From NCBI GenBank assembly GCA_963556695.1, contig CAUWAG010000006.1, forward strand, positions 62,001 to 126,000: a stretch of DNA of 64,000 nt, read 5' to 3'. Positions 45,043 to 56,346 of this stretch are shown one piece after another. Both the position numbers and the translations under genes were made by a program. Below the pieces are notes generated by a model. That model made no database searches. It saw only the letters and a program-made list of their open reading frames with translations, and was not told the origin of the DNA. Source of the DNA: Anthostomella pinea (taxonomy: Eukaryota; Ascomycota; Sordariomycetes; Xylariales; Xylariaceae). Numbering within the stretch: position 1 is the stretch's first letter; every line of letters begins with the position of its first letter.

Positions 45043-47010
45043 GAAATGTCTATTATCTATTATAATCAAACTAAAATACTTGCAACTATTGATTATAACA
45101 AGTTTTAATTGGTTTAAATTCGTTTAAATTAGCTTCAAAAATCTCGCTAGTATATTTCTCGCTTTGAATTTTTTTTAAATTAATCTTCTAAGTTTTTATT
45201 TCGCTATAGCCTTTATAAGAAATATTTGAAACCAATTATTTTCCTTTGAAGTTTATAATTATATTCATAATTTTCATTAACCGTTATTTATCAAATAATA
45301 TAAACCTTAATATTATTAAAAAATTCTAAGCTCTTTTAGTATTATCATTATAACATTATAAAAAATCTAAGCGTTTGAAAAAATCATAACTTATTAATAT
45401 TCTTATTTTTAAACTTTACCGTTATCGTCACCAATAAGTTGATTCGGTTTTTACATAGTTTAAAAAAACCCGCGCTTTAAAATATTCAAAATTACAAAAT
45501 TAGCTTTTCAAAAACTAATAAAGCAATGACTTCAAATATTACTTTCTATTTAATAAAATTATTTATTAAAAAAGATTTAAACAAACAACCTTTCTAGTTA
45601 AATTAAATACTTACACTATATAATTTTTGAAATAATAATCAAGATTGATTAAAATATTATAAATTATATTATAACTCATAACTTTTGTTACACTTATACT
45701 TGTATAAATAAGAACACCTTTTTCTTAATATTATTAATACGACTTTAAATCAAGTCGTTTTTAAGGTTTATAATAAATACGTTTAAACTTATATCGTATA
45801 ATGAATCTTTTCAAAAATCTTTTTTTAAATAAAAAGTATGATTAAAATAAGCCGTTAATTAACCGATCGGATTAAGTTATTAATTGCTGCTAAAAATAAT
45901 CGTTTCCTTAATGAGAACTTTCCCCTATTTTCATGATAGTTTTTTTAAACGCTCTTGAAAAAAAAATAGGTTATAAATAAGGTTTCTATTTATCGTAGTA
46001 AAATAGATTCTAAACCATGTATTAAGGCTTAACATATCTTTAAAAAAATAAAACTATGTAAAAATCCACTTTTTATAAAATCTTATTCTAACCTTTTATA
46101 GAATTATTTAAGTTAATTTTCTGTTATTATTAATATAATTTCATTCCATATAGCCTTCTTTTTTTTACATTTAATATTTAAAGCATTCTTATATATATAT
46201 TCGTGAATTAAAAGCCCTTTACATTCTGCAGCTATTTTTTCAGCGTTTATTTCTATTTAAATTAATAATATAACATCGTTCGTTATTTTTAAGCTTTTAA
46301 ATTTTAAAAGCTTTAATATTTCAACTAATTCTACTTTTAAATTCGTTATAAAAATGCTTAACAAAAACGTTTCTACGACTGTTTTTTAATATCTTAAAAA
46401 ATTTTCAATTTATTGAATTTATTGAATTATTTTATTTATTTTAAAACAAGAAATATAATAATAAGCTAAAGTTTAGAGTTTTTCAAGCCCGAATTAATAT
46501 ATTAACATATTATCCGCTATCATTTCAATAAATAATAAATAAAATCGCCGTTATTACATTTTAATATTATAGGCTTGTTTTAATAGAAGCGCTAATATAT
46601 TTTACGGCTCGGTACGCACCTGGTTTTAAATTGAAATTATAATCACGTTGCTTTATATAAGAAAATTTATATTTCTTAACCTAAATTTAAAAAAAAAAAA
46701 AATTTTTTGGGAGATTTTCCTTTATTTTTTTAATCTTTCCTATCATTTTGAATCCGTCGGAATTTTTTTTTTAAAAGCATGTCTTTATATAAAACTTAAA
46801 TCTTAAGGTTTTTTAAGAAAAGATTCTTATTAAACGTAAACTTAAATTTTTTTTAAACTTGTAACATTAACTCTGTAAACACTTTATGATTTTTTATTTA
46901 AACCCCGTTGATTAAAGCCATTGAAATTAAATTTATTTAAAAAAAGAGCCTTTAAAACTATTAAAGTTAAAATGAAAGCTTTTATTAACTTTAAGTTATT
47001 GATTTATATA

Positions 47011-48386
47011 ACGTAGCTGACAAGCGAGTTGACATTACAAGCGAGTTGGCACTCGTCATGAACTCTCCAACTGCCATGTCAAATAACTTCATCACAACGC
47101 ATTCAGTTCAATTCAATCAATCGGATTCCTCTTCCTCAGAGGTTTCTATCTCTATTGTACAAGTTCGCGCATTATGGCCAGTATTGCCGCAAACGCCACA
47201 CCGTCGCCCATGCGCTGCTGCCCGCCTCGGACGACGATTATCTTCACCCATTTCCTGTTTTGCTAGCTCAGTACCATCCTTTGCAGCCTGAAGATCTACT
47301 GCATCTTTAACGGAAAGTACTCCTCCTTTCACTAGACGTTTGTTTTTTGTTCTCCGGCGTTTACTGAGTAAGTGATTGGCCTCTTCTAATTCGCGGACCC
47401 GGGAATCAACCAAAACGACCTTATGCATAAGACCGTATGTAGCCTTTAAAAACGAGCTCAACGCATCAACTATTGATGTAGGTGAGCTTCTCTGGTGGTT
47501 TCTGACTCAGTTTCGGATATAAACTGATTGGTTTACCGCTTTGTTAATGGTGATAGGCGTCTTCGAAGTCCAAGTAGTGGGTGGCAGATTGGGGTCTGGC
47601 GACGGTGTTCGTATGACAGCGACAGCATCCAGCTTTGAAATGACACTTTCTGGGTCAAAAGGAACAAGCCCAGTGGCACTGAAACCTGCTCGAATGTTTC
47701 CTGGCGTCATAGCAGCGTTGTGTGCTTCACAAAACGCTGCAAGGAAGTCCTCCTTCGAAACGTGGGTTATATGACGCCGGATGAGATCCTCAATCATGCG
47801 ACCGTAAGCTCGTTTGAGCGGGCTAAAACAGCCGACATCTAGAGGCTGGAGCCTGTGTGACGAGTGGGCAGGCATACAAAGGGTGATAATGCCGTTGTTC
47901 TGACAATAATCCTCAAAAACCTGGGAATGGTGGCTTTCGTGACCATCTAGGATGAGGAGGCGTTTACTGGCAGTCATACGCGGTCTGGTATACTTGTCGA
48001 AATACTGAATCTATTCCAAATCAATCTCATTTGTGGTCCACCCGTTGTCGGACACGGCCACCTTCCAATCGCGTGGTAATATCGTGTCGCGATACCATGA
48101 CGCGAGGTGGGTTTTGCCCTGTAGAATGATGAACGGCGGGACCACCCAACCATCAGCATTAACAGCAGAGATTGCTGTAGACCATTCCCTGTTGCCTTGC
48201 TGGGCTTGTCTAGGCCTGCCACGTCTTTCGGCGCTTATAACGACCATGCCGGACCCAATAATGCCCATCATAAACCCAGTCTCGTTGAAGTTGTAAATAT
48301 CCGCGTCTTGGATACCATGTTTCGCGACTGCTGCTGCAACTTGGCGAAACCACGCGCAATATGCGTCTGGATCCTCGTTCAAGACC
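47011..48386 (-). mobile_element. Truncated pogo/Fot1-type DNA transposon (C-terminal two thirds)
   Basis: Inverted, gap-free counterpart of 60695-62070 (both 1376 bp). It keeps one terminal inverted repeat (from 47011, preceded by TA) and the transposase from residue NEDPDAYCAWFRQ onward, but lacks the DNA-binding half and the other end. Minus-strand pieces are 48382-48011, 47977-47507 and 47461-47117, with the same TAG break and the same NFNETGF substitution as the complete copy. The right edge is an abrupt switch to AT-rich sequence. Confidence 0.92.
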
Positions 48387-48511
48387 TTATCATTTATTAT
48401 TACTTTTATTTATATAAACTCGCTGCTGTCTTCTTATTATTAAAGCTATTTTCTATCTGTTTTATCTAATAAAATCTTAATAACTTTAATTTTCTACAAC
48501 TAATCAAAATA

Positions 48512-49909
48512 TTATTATTACTCATATGCTGACCCGCCGTATGGACATCTCGGAGAGTCGTCCGGCATGCAGACCTCCTACAATCTTTATTCGTGTGATA
48601 AAATCCCGCAGAGGATGAAAACCCACACGCTACGGTCTAGTTCTGGCTTTGTTACGGCGCCGTCGCGGTTTGCTACAGTTATATGTCATGACCTTCACCG
48701 CCTTGACTAACCTGATAGGGCGCGCATCCCTTGGCCCCTGAGACCTCTTCCCCCTTGTGATATTCCCCCTCCCCCTCGTGATATTTCCCCTCCCCCTCGT
48801 GATATCCCTACTACCATATCCCCCCTCTTTCTCCATTCTATCCGGTACTGCTCTATATCCTCTGCGGTCCGGCTCTTTGGCGCCTATTGGGCCACCTCGC
48901 CACCGCTTAGCTTCCTTGCTAGTGAGAACATCCCCAGGAGCCCTAGTCTCAAAAACCACCGTATAAATTTCGGGGTCTCGTCCGGATCTGACAGCAAGCT
49001 CTTGAAGTCTCTCCTTGACCGCAATGTTCTCGCCCCGAGAGAGGCTTGCAGTCTGCCTCTTTAGGCCGAGTATAGAGGGCATCGAACCGTCACGTATTAT
49101 GCTGTCTCCTTCTTGCCGCAGTCGCAACGTGGTGTAGCCTCTCCTGGCACTCTCCTCTGGAACAGGAAAGCCCTCAAGCCGATGGTCTCTGTCCGGACCT
49201 GGCATAGGGCAGACACCTCGTGTTTCCGCAGTCTGTAGTAATACTGCGGGACCGCCCCTACGAGCTCCTGTGGGAATTCTCCTTGAGCTGCCGGCAACCT
49301 CGCAGCAACTCCCGTCTGGCTGGCTCTTACGACGGCATCTATCCATCGACTCCTCCACGACCTCTCAAGTGCCTGCTCCGGGTGGTCTTGGCTCAGCCAC
49401 TTTAGGATCGCCTCCTTCCGGTCCGTTGGGTTATCCTTCTGCGGGGACGCTATTGCGTGGGGCAACCGCCGAGGCCGACCTTTCCCCCGCCTGCCGCCTT
49501 GCACGGGTCTTCTTACGGCTTTCATTACCGCCAACCTTGCGTCTCTCGCCCTCTCTTCTACCTTTCTTGTTTCGGCAGTAACGTGTTTACCGGCCTCTCT
49601 GTACATTCGACCTTCAAACGCCGCCACCCTCATATCTAGGTATGCGTCCAGCGGGCGACAACTGGTCTCTGTCTCCAGCAAATGTCGCGGCATGGCTTTA
49701 AAAGCCCCTGCCACCACCCTTAAACACGCTGCTTGCGTAGTGAGCATCTTCTTCGCTAGCCCTCGGGCATGGTTGCCCTCCGATGGCGTATGCCACGCCG
49801 TTGCGCCAAAGGCGATGGCGCTTCGTACCACTTTGGTGTATACCTCCTGGGCTCGCGCCGCGCTACATCCCCACGTGGAGGCCGCTATCCTGGTGAGGCC
49901 GAAGATCTG
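48512..49909 (-). mobile_element. 5'-truncated LINE of a second family, 1.4 kb, 13-bp TSD
   Basis: ACTAATCAAAATA at 48499-48511 and 49910-49922 flanks it exactly. The minus strand carries the post-RT region of a fungal LINE: STWGCSAARAQEVYTKVVRS, AFGATAWHTPSEG, LLETETSCRPLDAYLDMRVA. A Cys/His motif begins CDCGKKETA at about 49100, followed by TAA and continuation HVTVRCPLYSA-like in frame. A 21-bp tandem repeat encodes DITRGRG-type heptads at about 48750-48808. The 3' end (left) has a short TAA-type tail. Dead by stops and truncation; no RNase H is visible, unlike the 15879 family. Confidence 0.88.
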
Positions 49910-49922
49910 ACTAATCAAAATA

Positions 49923-51560
49923 AATAACGCTGTAAACGTTCGTAATAAAAATTAAGTTTTTTTTTTCTTATATAGCCGTAAAAGTATATATTACTTATAT
50001 CTTGCTTTATAAACACTCTTTGTAAAGTAATCATGAACGAGCTTAAAAAGAGCTAATTTGTTTTAATTTAGAATAAAAGTCGCTCAACTATACGATAACA
50101 CTTCTTAACCGCTTTTTTAATACGGTATTTTACCGCCCAGCGTACATAAATCGTGCCTTTTTATTAACTACGTAATATTTTTCCCATTTATAACTACGTA
50201 AATATTTTCAAAATTATATATACCATTAAAAGAACAAATATTATAGTATTAATAAAATGGTTTAATATTTAAACTATGGTCTTTTTTATTCGAAATAAAA
50301 CTAAACGTTCAAAGAAAACGATCCGCTATAAACTTTTTTTTAAAAGCTCGTAAGGTTAAAAGAAATCACAATGTCAAGTTTAATTTTTAACGTTATTAAA
50401 AAAAATTATACCTGCCGTATATAAAGCGTACCTTTTTACTAACTTCGTACTTTTTCTTTCGACTTATATATAACTACGTAACTAGTTCAAAAACTGTATA
50501 TGTAATTAAAAAGACATATTTTATACTAGCAACGAAATTGGTCAATGATTTTGAAACCAAATATATTATAAATTAAACGTTTAACCTTTTAAGAAAAATT
50601 ATTATAATTTAAATTTAACCACGCTTTATTTTTTATCTTTATTAAAATATTTACAAGTAAACAATATTATATAAAGCTAACCACAGCGTATTTAAACGTT
50701 TAAAAAATAAAACCTCATCACTAGCATGTTCGAAAAATTTATTGTAACCTTATAAAATTAAATAAAAAGCTCTTATAAAGTAAAATAAAAGGCCGTATCC
50801 TTAACCTATTTAAATATATTTAATTTTTTCTAAAATCAAACTAAACAACGCTTTATTTTTATAACTACTTAATATTAATAACTTTAACACATTTTTTATT
50901 TTAACTTAAGCATTACTATTCTTATAAAGTTTTATATAACCCTATAAAAATTAAATGAAGTTAAATAATACTTAACTTTTGAAAAATAACTACTAATTGT
51001 TCGCGTTAAAAAGCCGTTATAACTTTTACTTAACGTAAAAGCATTAAATTTTGACGCAATAAAAAGCTTTAAAATGTAATATAAATAATTTGAATGATTA
51101 AATCAACCGGCATTCTTTGAAATAAGGCGCTGTAAAAGAATAAAATCCCCGTTCAATTAAATAATTTCTGTATATTCAGCTATAAAGCCTTTTATACCTT
51201 ATAAAAATGTTATATCGTTATTATTATAAGTTATTTAAACGTTATAAGTACGTTGATTAATAAAATTTAATAACCTATAATCTTTTAAATGCCTTATAAA
51301 TGTTTTATAATCTATTAGTTAAAAAGCTACTCTTTTAACTAACTCTTTATATATATACCCTAATTTAAATATTTAACTATATTTTAACTTTTATTTAATA
51401 TAAGAATTCTTAACTAATTATAATTAAAAGCGCTCGTTGTAATTAACTATTAATTTAAAACGTTATAAAACTATTAACCTACCTAATTAAAGGATGTAAT
51501 TTTTGGTAGCTAATTAAAATAGCGGGGTTAACAGCTAATCAGCCACTTAATTCCGTCGTT
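49923..51560. other. AT-rich RIP-like block, nothing recognised
   Basis: Same composition as 38.8-47 kb. No islands with definable ends. Composition recovers gradually from about 51560. Confidence 0.75.
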
Positions 51561-51941
51561 AATATCGTCTTATTATACGTGGCTGGTGAGTTAATTTAGC
51601 GCTCGTTTTCAATTTGTTAAAGTCACGTAGGTAGGTAATTAGTATATTACCGTCTTGGCCTAATACAATACTAGCACTCGTATTTTCAACACCCTACTTG
51701 ATATCTCCCTTTCGATCAAACTAGCTTCCAGCAGCCGGTGCAGCGGTCCGCGCCTCTAGGAACACCGGGTTCTTGCGAGAAGAAACCTGACGAGCAACTA
51801 GACGGTATCAAGTGTCTTATCTTTTGGGCCCCAATACTGCTGCAGCTACATCGATCTCGAAGCGCTCACTAGCATTCTTCCTCGTCAACCTGCCGCCATG
51901 GCTGACCTGACTTCTTCCTCCGTAGGTCACCATCTCTGCAG

Positions 51942-52392
51942 TCATCTCCGTCGGCCCTCAGTACTCGGCGCTGCGGACTTTGGTCTCGGCATGGAGTACT
52001 TCCACACCGTGGTATAAACTGATGAAGTCTCTGCGCGGTCCAGGTATGAATGCAGGCGAGGGCGGGCTGCTTGCGCCAGTCTATTATCCCAAAAAGGAAG
52101 AGCTAGCCGTTGCTCTCGCGAATTTGGATGTGGAACTCTCCGTCGCTGCGGCGCCATGCATGCTTGGACTCGTCGTATGGCAGAAGTGCAAGCTCATGGA
52201 CTCGGTTCCGGAGCTCGGGCAAAAGTGACAGGAAGCTGGTATATGACACTCTAGCTTCCATGACAGGCTTACTTCCACACGACAAGTGTGCAAATCTTGG
52301 AGATCTGCTTCTTTTTGGTCGAGCTGAAGAATACATGCTTGATCGTCGACATTGTCGAGCTGTTTCCGGCTCGCCAATGCCAGAACCGGCAC
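51942..52392 (-). pseudogene. Remnant of a fungal protein with PELRNR(I/V)YELAL motif
   Basis: The minus strand reads LSLLPELRNRVHELALLPYD then HIQIRESNG and a TAG. The frame continues weakly with WRKQPALACIHTW before losing sense. A PELRN.(I/V)YE.A. opening followed by QPAL...C..R.E is common at the N terminus of a large fungal family of F-box-like hypothetical proteins. The stop and the degenerate continuation suggest a relic. Confidence 0.4.
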
Positions 52393-52395
52393 CCT

Positions 52396-52821
52396 TTACT
52401 TAGTCCCCGGCCCCGAACGCCGCAGGCGGGAGACAAACTTCTCGTTTTCGATCTCGGCCCTATCGATGCCGAAGCATTCAAGGTAGACCGGGACCATGTC
52501 GTGGGGACCGCAGGGGCGGCAGTCACCGCTCGCCCGACGCTTTTCGAAGAAGTTCTGGAGGTTTGAGGTGATGGTTTGTTCGAGAAATGCGTTGTCGTTG
52601 TCGCTCACGGTTGCGCTCTTGATAGTGGCGGCTTCGTCGGCCGAGAAGTATGGCGCTGAGATGTAGAGCTCGTCGGTGGTTTGTAGAGTGCGATCCTCGC
52701 AAGCCTTGTCTTTGGTCATGTTGCGCAGATCGTAAACCAGGACGCAAATTTTATACCACAGGACCTGGTCGTCTCGTAGCTCTGCTAGCGATTTTGTCGC
52801 CTTCGTGTCGGGCGTCGCCAT
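52396..52821 (-). CDS. Hypothetical protein, 141 aa
   Basis: Intact ORF from ATG 52821 (MATPDTKATKSLAELRDDQV) to TAA 52396. Helical, charged, with hydrophobic spacing (WYKICVLVYDLRNMTKDKAC, then AFLEQTITSNLQNFFEKRRA) and a Cys/Pro bend DCRPCGPHDMVPVYLECFG. No signal peptide or known family. Lies in the GC-normal island between AT-rich blocks, next to two gene remnants, so it could itself be a fragment that happens to stay open. Confidence 0.5.
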   Translation of the reverse strand: MATPDTKATKSLAELRDDQVLWYKICVLVYDLRNMTKDKACEDRTLQTTDELYISAPYFSADEAATIKSATVSDNDNAFLEQTITSNLQNFFEKRRASGDCRPCGPHDMVPVYLECFGIDRAEIENEKFVSRLRRSGPGTK

Positions 52822-53123
52822 GGCCTCATCCTTGCCCCGGTTCTTGACCTTCGTTTAACCATTTTGTGTATATACCGGGTAGTCTTCCGTGTAGTGTCAG
52901 GGTAGTTGCAGGATTCTACAAAATTGGTATAGAAAAATTGGAAGAAATAAATACGAGGCTGTGTGCTGCGGATATTCGAATACCATGGGATACCAGAGGT
53001 TAAGCGGGAAGGAGTGGCGTCAATCCTGAGGCAATATTATCATCGGCCTGTGGGAGGCAGTCAAACTCTAAAGCTTCGCCCACTGCACTCTCACGCCATC
53101 GTCAAGCAGCCTCACGTGCTGAT

Positions 53124-53629
53124 AACCAAGCGCACCAAAGTCTGGCACGCCTCAAGGGTCTTTCCTCCTTGATGACAAGGAGAGTCTGAGTGACAGCTCC
53201 ACGAAGATTGCTGATCAGTCAGGGGACGACAGACTCGGCGTGCGCAGCGGCTTCTTTGACGATGCCGTCGATGACGATGATGCGCTGCCTCTGCCTCTGC
53301 CTTCCCAAGCGCCACCCACGCCGCCGTCGACTGTCGGTGCGCCGTCTGACTCAGCAGATGAGAGATTCTCCAATCGACCAGAACCACTCCTGGACACCAA
53401 CGACTCTACTGGCATAGACATCGTGGTCGCTCGTTTTCATCTAGTGGTGAAATGGGTGGTGTCTGAGATGATGCTCACAGATGCGCCGAGTGAGCGCGCA
53501 CGTTGCATCACCAAATTCATCCACATTGCGACGGACTGCCACCGCTTACGGAACTACGCCCCAATATACCAGATCACGCTGGCATCGCTGTCTGCGGACT
53601 CGCGCGATTGCATAAGACACATTTATTAA
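53124..53629 (+). pseudogene. Fragment of a RasGEF (CDC25-type) protein gene
   Basis: The plus-strand open stretch ends with IDIVVARFHLVVKWVVSEMM, LTDAPSERARCITKFIHIAT and HRLRNYAPIYQITLASLSAD, then stops. This matches the RasGEF catalytic domain block (WVVSEIL..., R..I.KFI.IA..CR.L.N...), in which the enzyme pulls nucleotide from Ras-family GTPases. The upstream part is acidic and Pro-rich (DDDDALPLPLPSQAPPTPPS), like linkers in fungal RasGEFs. The domain is cut off after one third, no start codon context fits, and a TAA lies just upstream, so it is a truncated relic. Confidence 0.65.
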
Positions 53630-54480
53630 GGACTAGGCAGTGCATCGCGCCGGTGAGTAAAGGACGGCTATAAGATGGAGGGATGTGTGCTCTGTGAAAT
53701 GGGCGGCAAAAAGGGGGGGAGAATGCTGGCCAGCTATATTGTTAACGGTCTCGGTAGGGTGTTTCTAGATACGAAACATTGCCACTCTATAGTACTTGCT
53801 TGTGCGTTGCGGCTATTGTAGGAATTGGCCCGGCGCGATTAGATGAGCGTGGCAAGTTTGGTAACATGGATCAACAGGTCAATTACATAATGAAGCTGCA
53901 TAGAAAGCAGTGCGTTGGCGTCTGCCATGTATGACTTGGAAGCTATGCGTGTTCAATGGACGAATGGACGTCGATACGGCGAAGGTCTCCATTCTGTGGT
54001 AATGGTGCTATCTCAGTTGGTTTCTATTCATATCACTGCCATTCACTATGACAGACAACTGTGTGCCTTGTGGTAGCGGTATCCAGAATAAGGACCAGGG
54101 TCACGATAGGTGGCTATTGGTCTGTATTCTGGAAGTTGCTTGATTGAAAGAAGGGATGGGTGGTGTCCCCATCCCAGAAGTAGCTATCATCCCAGGTGGG
54201 TACAAATCAGGTACAGACGGGTACCCGTTGGGCTCCAAGGTACCTTGTATCCTGGTCCGTGACCCATCCGTCATTGTGGCTGGAAAATGGGTTGAGGAGC
54301 CACAACTGTACTACGTTAGGTGTATGGAATAGACAGCAAGCTATGGGAACGTTTGTGCAAGCGTATAGCTCCAATGTTTTAAATAAGCCCTCGTTCCAGC
54401 GAGGCCTATCTACCTAGGTACTTCCAACAACTGTATAACAGGCTTCCCCCCGGTTGGTAACACCAATAGTCGTTTATTCG
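53630..54480. other. Intergenic in the GC-normal island, nothing recognised
   Basis: No ORF of convincing quality on either strand. Serves as 3' flank for the small secreted-protein gene. Confidence 0.4.
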
Positions 54481-54678
54481 TCATCCGTGGGCCTTGAGGC
54501 AGTCGGCGAGGCACTGGAAGTATCCTGGATCGCTGGTCTCCCCACATTTATCCTTGACGCAGTCCAAGACGGCCCCTGGCTGTTCGCGCTTGTCCGCTTT
54601 GGCGACTTGTTGAGGAGCGGCCAAGGTGGGAAGTGCGAAGAAAGTCACAAGAGGGATAGCGACTTGAAGGAACTTCAT
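54481..54678 (-). CDS. Small secreted cysteine protein (effector-like candidate), 65 aa
   Basis: ATG 54678 to TGA 54481. Residues 1-21 form a textbook signal peptide (MKFLQVAIPLVTFFALPTLA) with cleavage predicted near LAAP. The mature 44 residues include KADKR, a possible Kex2-type KR processing site. Four cysteines in two pairs follow (LDCVKDKC, then FQCLADCLKAHG), a C-x4-C...C-x3-C helical hairpin pattern able to form two disulfides. No homolog is recognised. It lies about 900 bp from the right AT-rich block, in the island enclosed by such blocks, a common setting for effector genes. An effector role is inference; a defence or developmental peptide is also possible. Confidence 0.7.
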   Translation of the reverse strand: MKFLQVAIPLVTFFALPTLAAPQQVAKADKREQPGAVLDCVKDKCGETSDPGYFQCLADCLKAHG

Positions 54679-55600
54679 TTTGACGGCTGTTGCTTGGTTG
54701 ATAGTGATGTGTTCTGGGTGCTGGAGTTTGGTGCTGAAGGTATGAGAAGTCGTAGGTAGGTATGTCTGTATGCAATGGAACTTATGGTTGATGAAACTTC
54801 TAGACAGTCAAGTCAAACCCGAGACTTCCAAGCCATTTATAATTCAAGACGTCCCGAGATCGACCTATAGTCCATGGCCACTTGATTAAATTTAGAAGTA
54901 TCTATAAATAGTTCCATATGGCAGGCTGCAGCTTAACGGTAGCCCACGAGGGTTTAAAATGATATTAAAAGACACTTGCCACAACATGCTGACGTAGTTT
55001 CTAATTCAATTCGCTATTTTGCCTCGTAGGATTACCGTCGTAGTTGGCGACCTGTAGGGTGTGCTGGGATGAACTAAAAGAAGTTCGGTTGCCCCGGCAC
55101 CTGGTCGACAAGGGAGATCGCCACGGAGGATCTCCCCACTGTCCAGATCTGGAGGGTGGGCAGCTTATCATTTGTCGTCTTGATCATCAACGGGCCCTAT
55201 TGGTCCTTGGAACATGGGACCCTGGCACTCGCTCATCCTGGCGGTTTGGTTGCTGGGTGCACAGTCACGACTAAATAAAACGGCCCACCACAACACGTTG
55301 TAGTAACCTCAGATACTAGTGAATCAGCGATCGCTGGTCCGCTCCCACAGCTTAATTTGCTGGTCATCACTGATCCACCTCAGGGTACTGTGACTACTGT
55401 CGACGGCAACGGAGAAACGAGGGATGAGGAATAGGGAGAAGGCTTGTAATTGAGCGCCGTGCAGTTGATCACCCTTGTAGCCTTCCAAGTTGTGTACTTA
55501 TCGATGCACGCATGACCGTTGAAATATCGCTGTAGGTGTGACAGGGCTTGGCGCAGCTGACGGTTATCGGCTGACGTCCCGACCGTTGTCTTCCCACTTG
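54679..55600. other. Promoter side of the small secreted-protein gene, then transition to AT-rich DNA
   Basis: No supported ORF. Composition falls into the AT-rich type at about 55600. Confidence 0.45.
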
Positions 55601-56132
55601 AAATGTTGGAAATTTAAAGGTATGACCTTTAAAATTTGGTCAAATAACAGCTAATTATATAGATAAAAAACTTCTTAAAGGTTAAAGTTAAAAGTTTTAA
55701 CAATGTAGCGCCCAATAAAAGTCGATATAAACGTTTTTTACAAAAAACATCGAAATATAAAAGGCTCGTATATTTTCTTAAAATCCGAAAATATAATAAT
55801 ATCGTTAATAAGTACTTTATAGAGATACTTACAAAGCTTAAACCCCGAATCATAAATTACTAAAGGTGCGTTAAATGGTTATAAAAGTTTATTAAAATAG
55901 ATATAAATCATCTTAAGCCTTATGAATTAATTATCGCAAGGCGATTATGATACTTTGAATAAAAGCTAAGTAAAAAAAAACAGACAATATTCTACATCAT
56001 TTTTACTGCGAATAGCAAATATAACTTTACATTAAAAATTAAGAAATTAAAAATATGAAAAAACTAAAAAGGTCAGATTTATAAAAATTAACAATGAAGC
56101 GAAACTTTAACATTATATTAAATAGTAAAAAC

Positions 56133-56346
56133 TGTCACGGCGAGCGTACTGAGGAGCTGTGACATGGCCGGCAGCAAGCAGCTATTACTCTATTGATAAG
56201 AATATCAAGACTAGAGAGGAAAGGAAGAGAGAGAGAGAGATAGGTACAGTGGGAGGTTGCCCCTTTAAGGGGATCCTCTAGTCAGATTCTTCCCCTATTG
56301 GGAAGTATCCACTTGTCATATGGGAAGGTCTGTACAAGCCGTCACA
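56133..56346 (-). mobile_element. Solo LTR of the 26600-32836 Gypsy family, TSD AAAAC
   Basis: 214 bp, TGTCACGG..GCCGTCACA, closely matching both Gypsy LTRs. Flanked by AAAAC at 56128-56132 and 56347-56351. Formed by LTR-LTR recombination. It is not visibly AT-shifted although it sits in RIP-like DNA. Confidence 0.95.

Larger units (their letters stand above)
38831..47010. other. AT-rich, ORF-free block (RIP-like), with short GC-normal islands
   Basis: Dominated by TA/TTA/ATA runs. G and C are largely limited to CG/GC steps (CGTTA, TTAACG, GCGTTT), which is the look of DNA after repeat-induced point mutation (C-to-T in CpA). No real gene. GC-normal islands with defined ends are listed separately (39053-39255, 39276-39533, 44295-44549, 44841-45042). 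A further island at about 40060-40215 has no ends that I can define. Confidence 0.8.

Noticed and set aside
47046..47291. Plus-strand ORF in the truncated pogo copy
   Set aside because: It is the antisense shadow of the transposase C terminus and terminal repeat.
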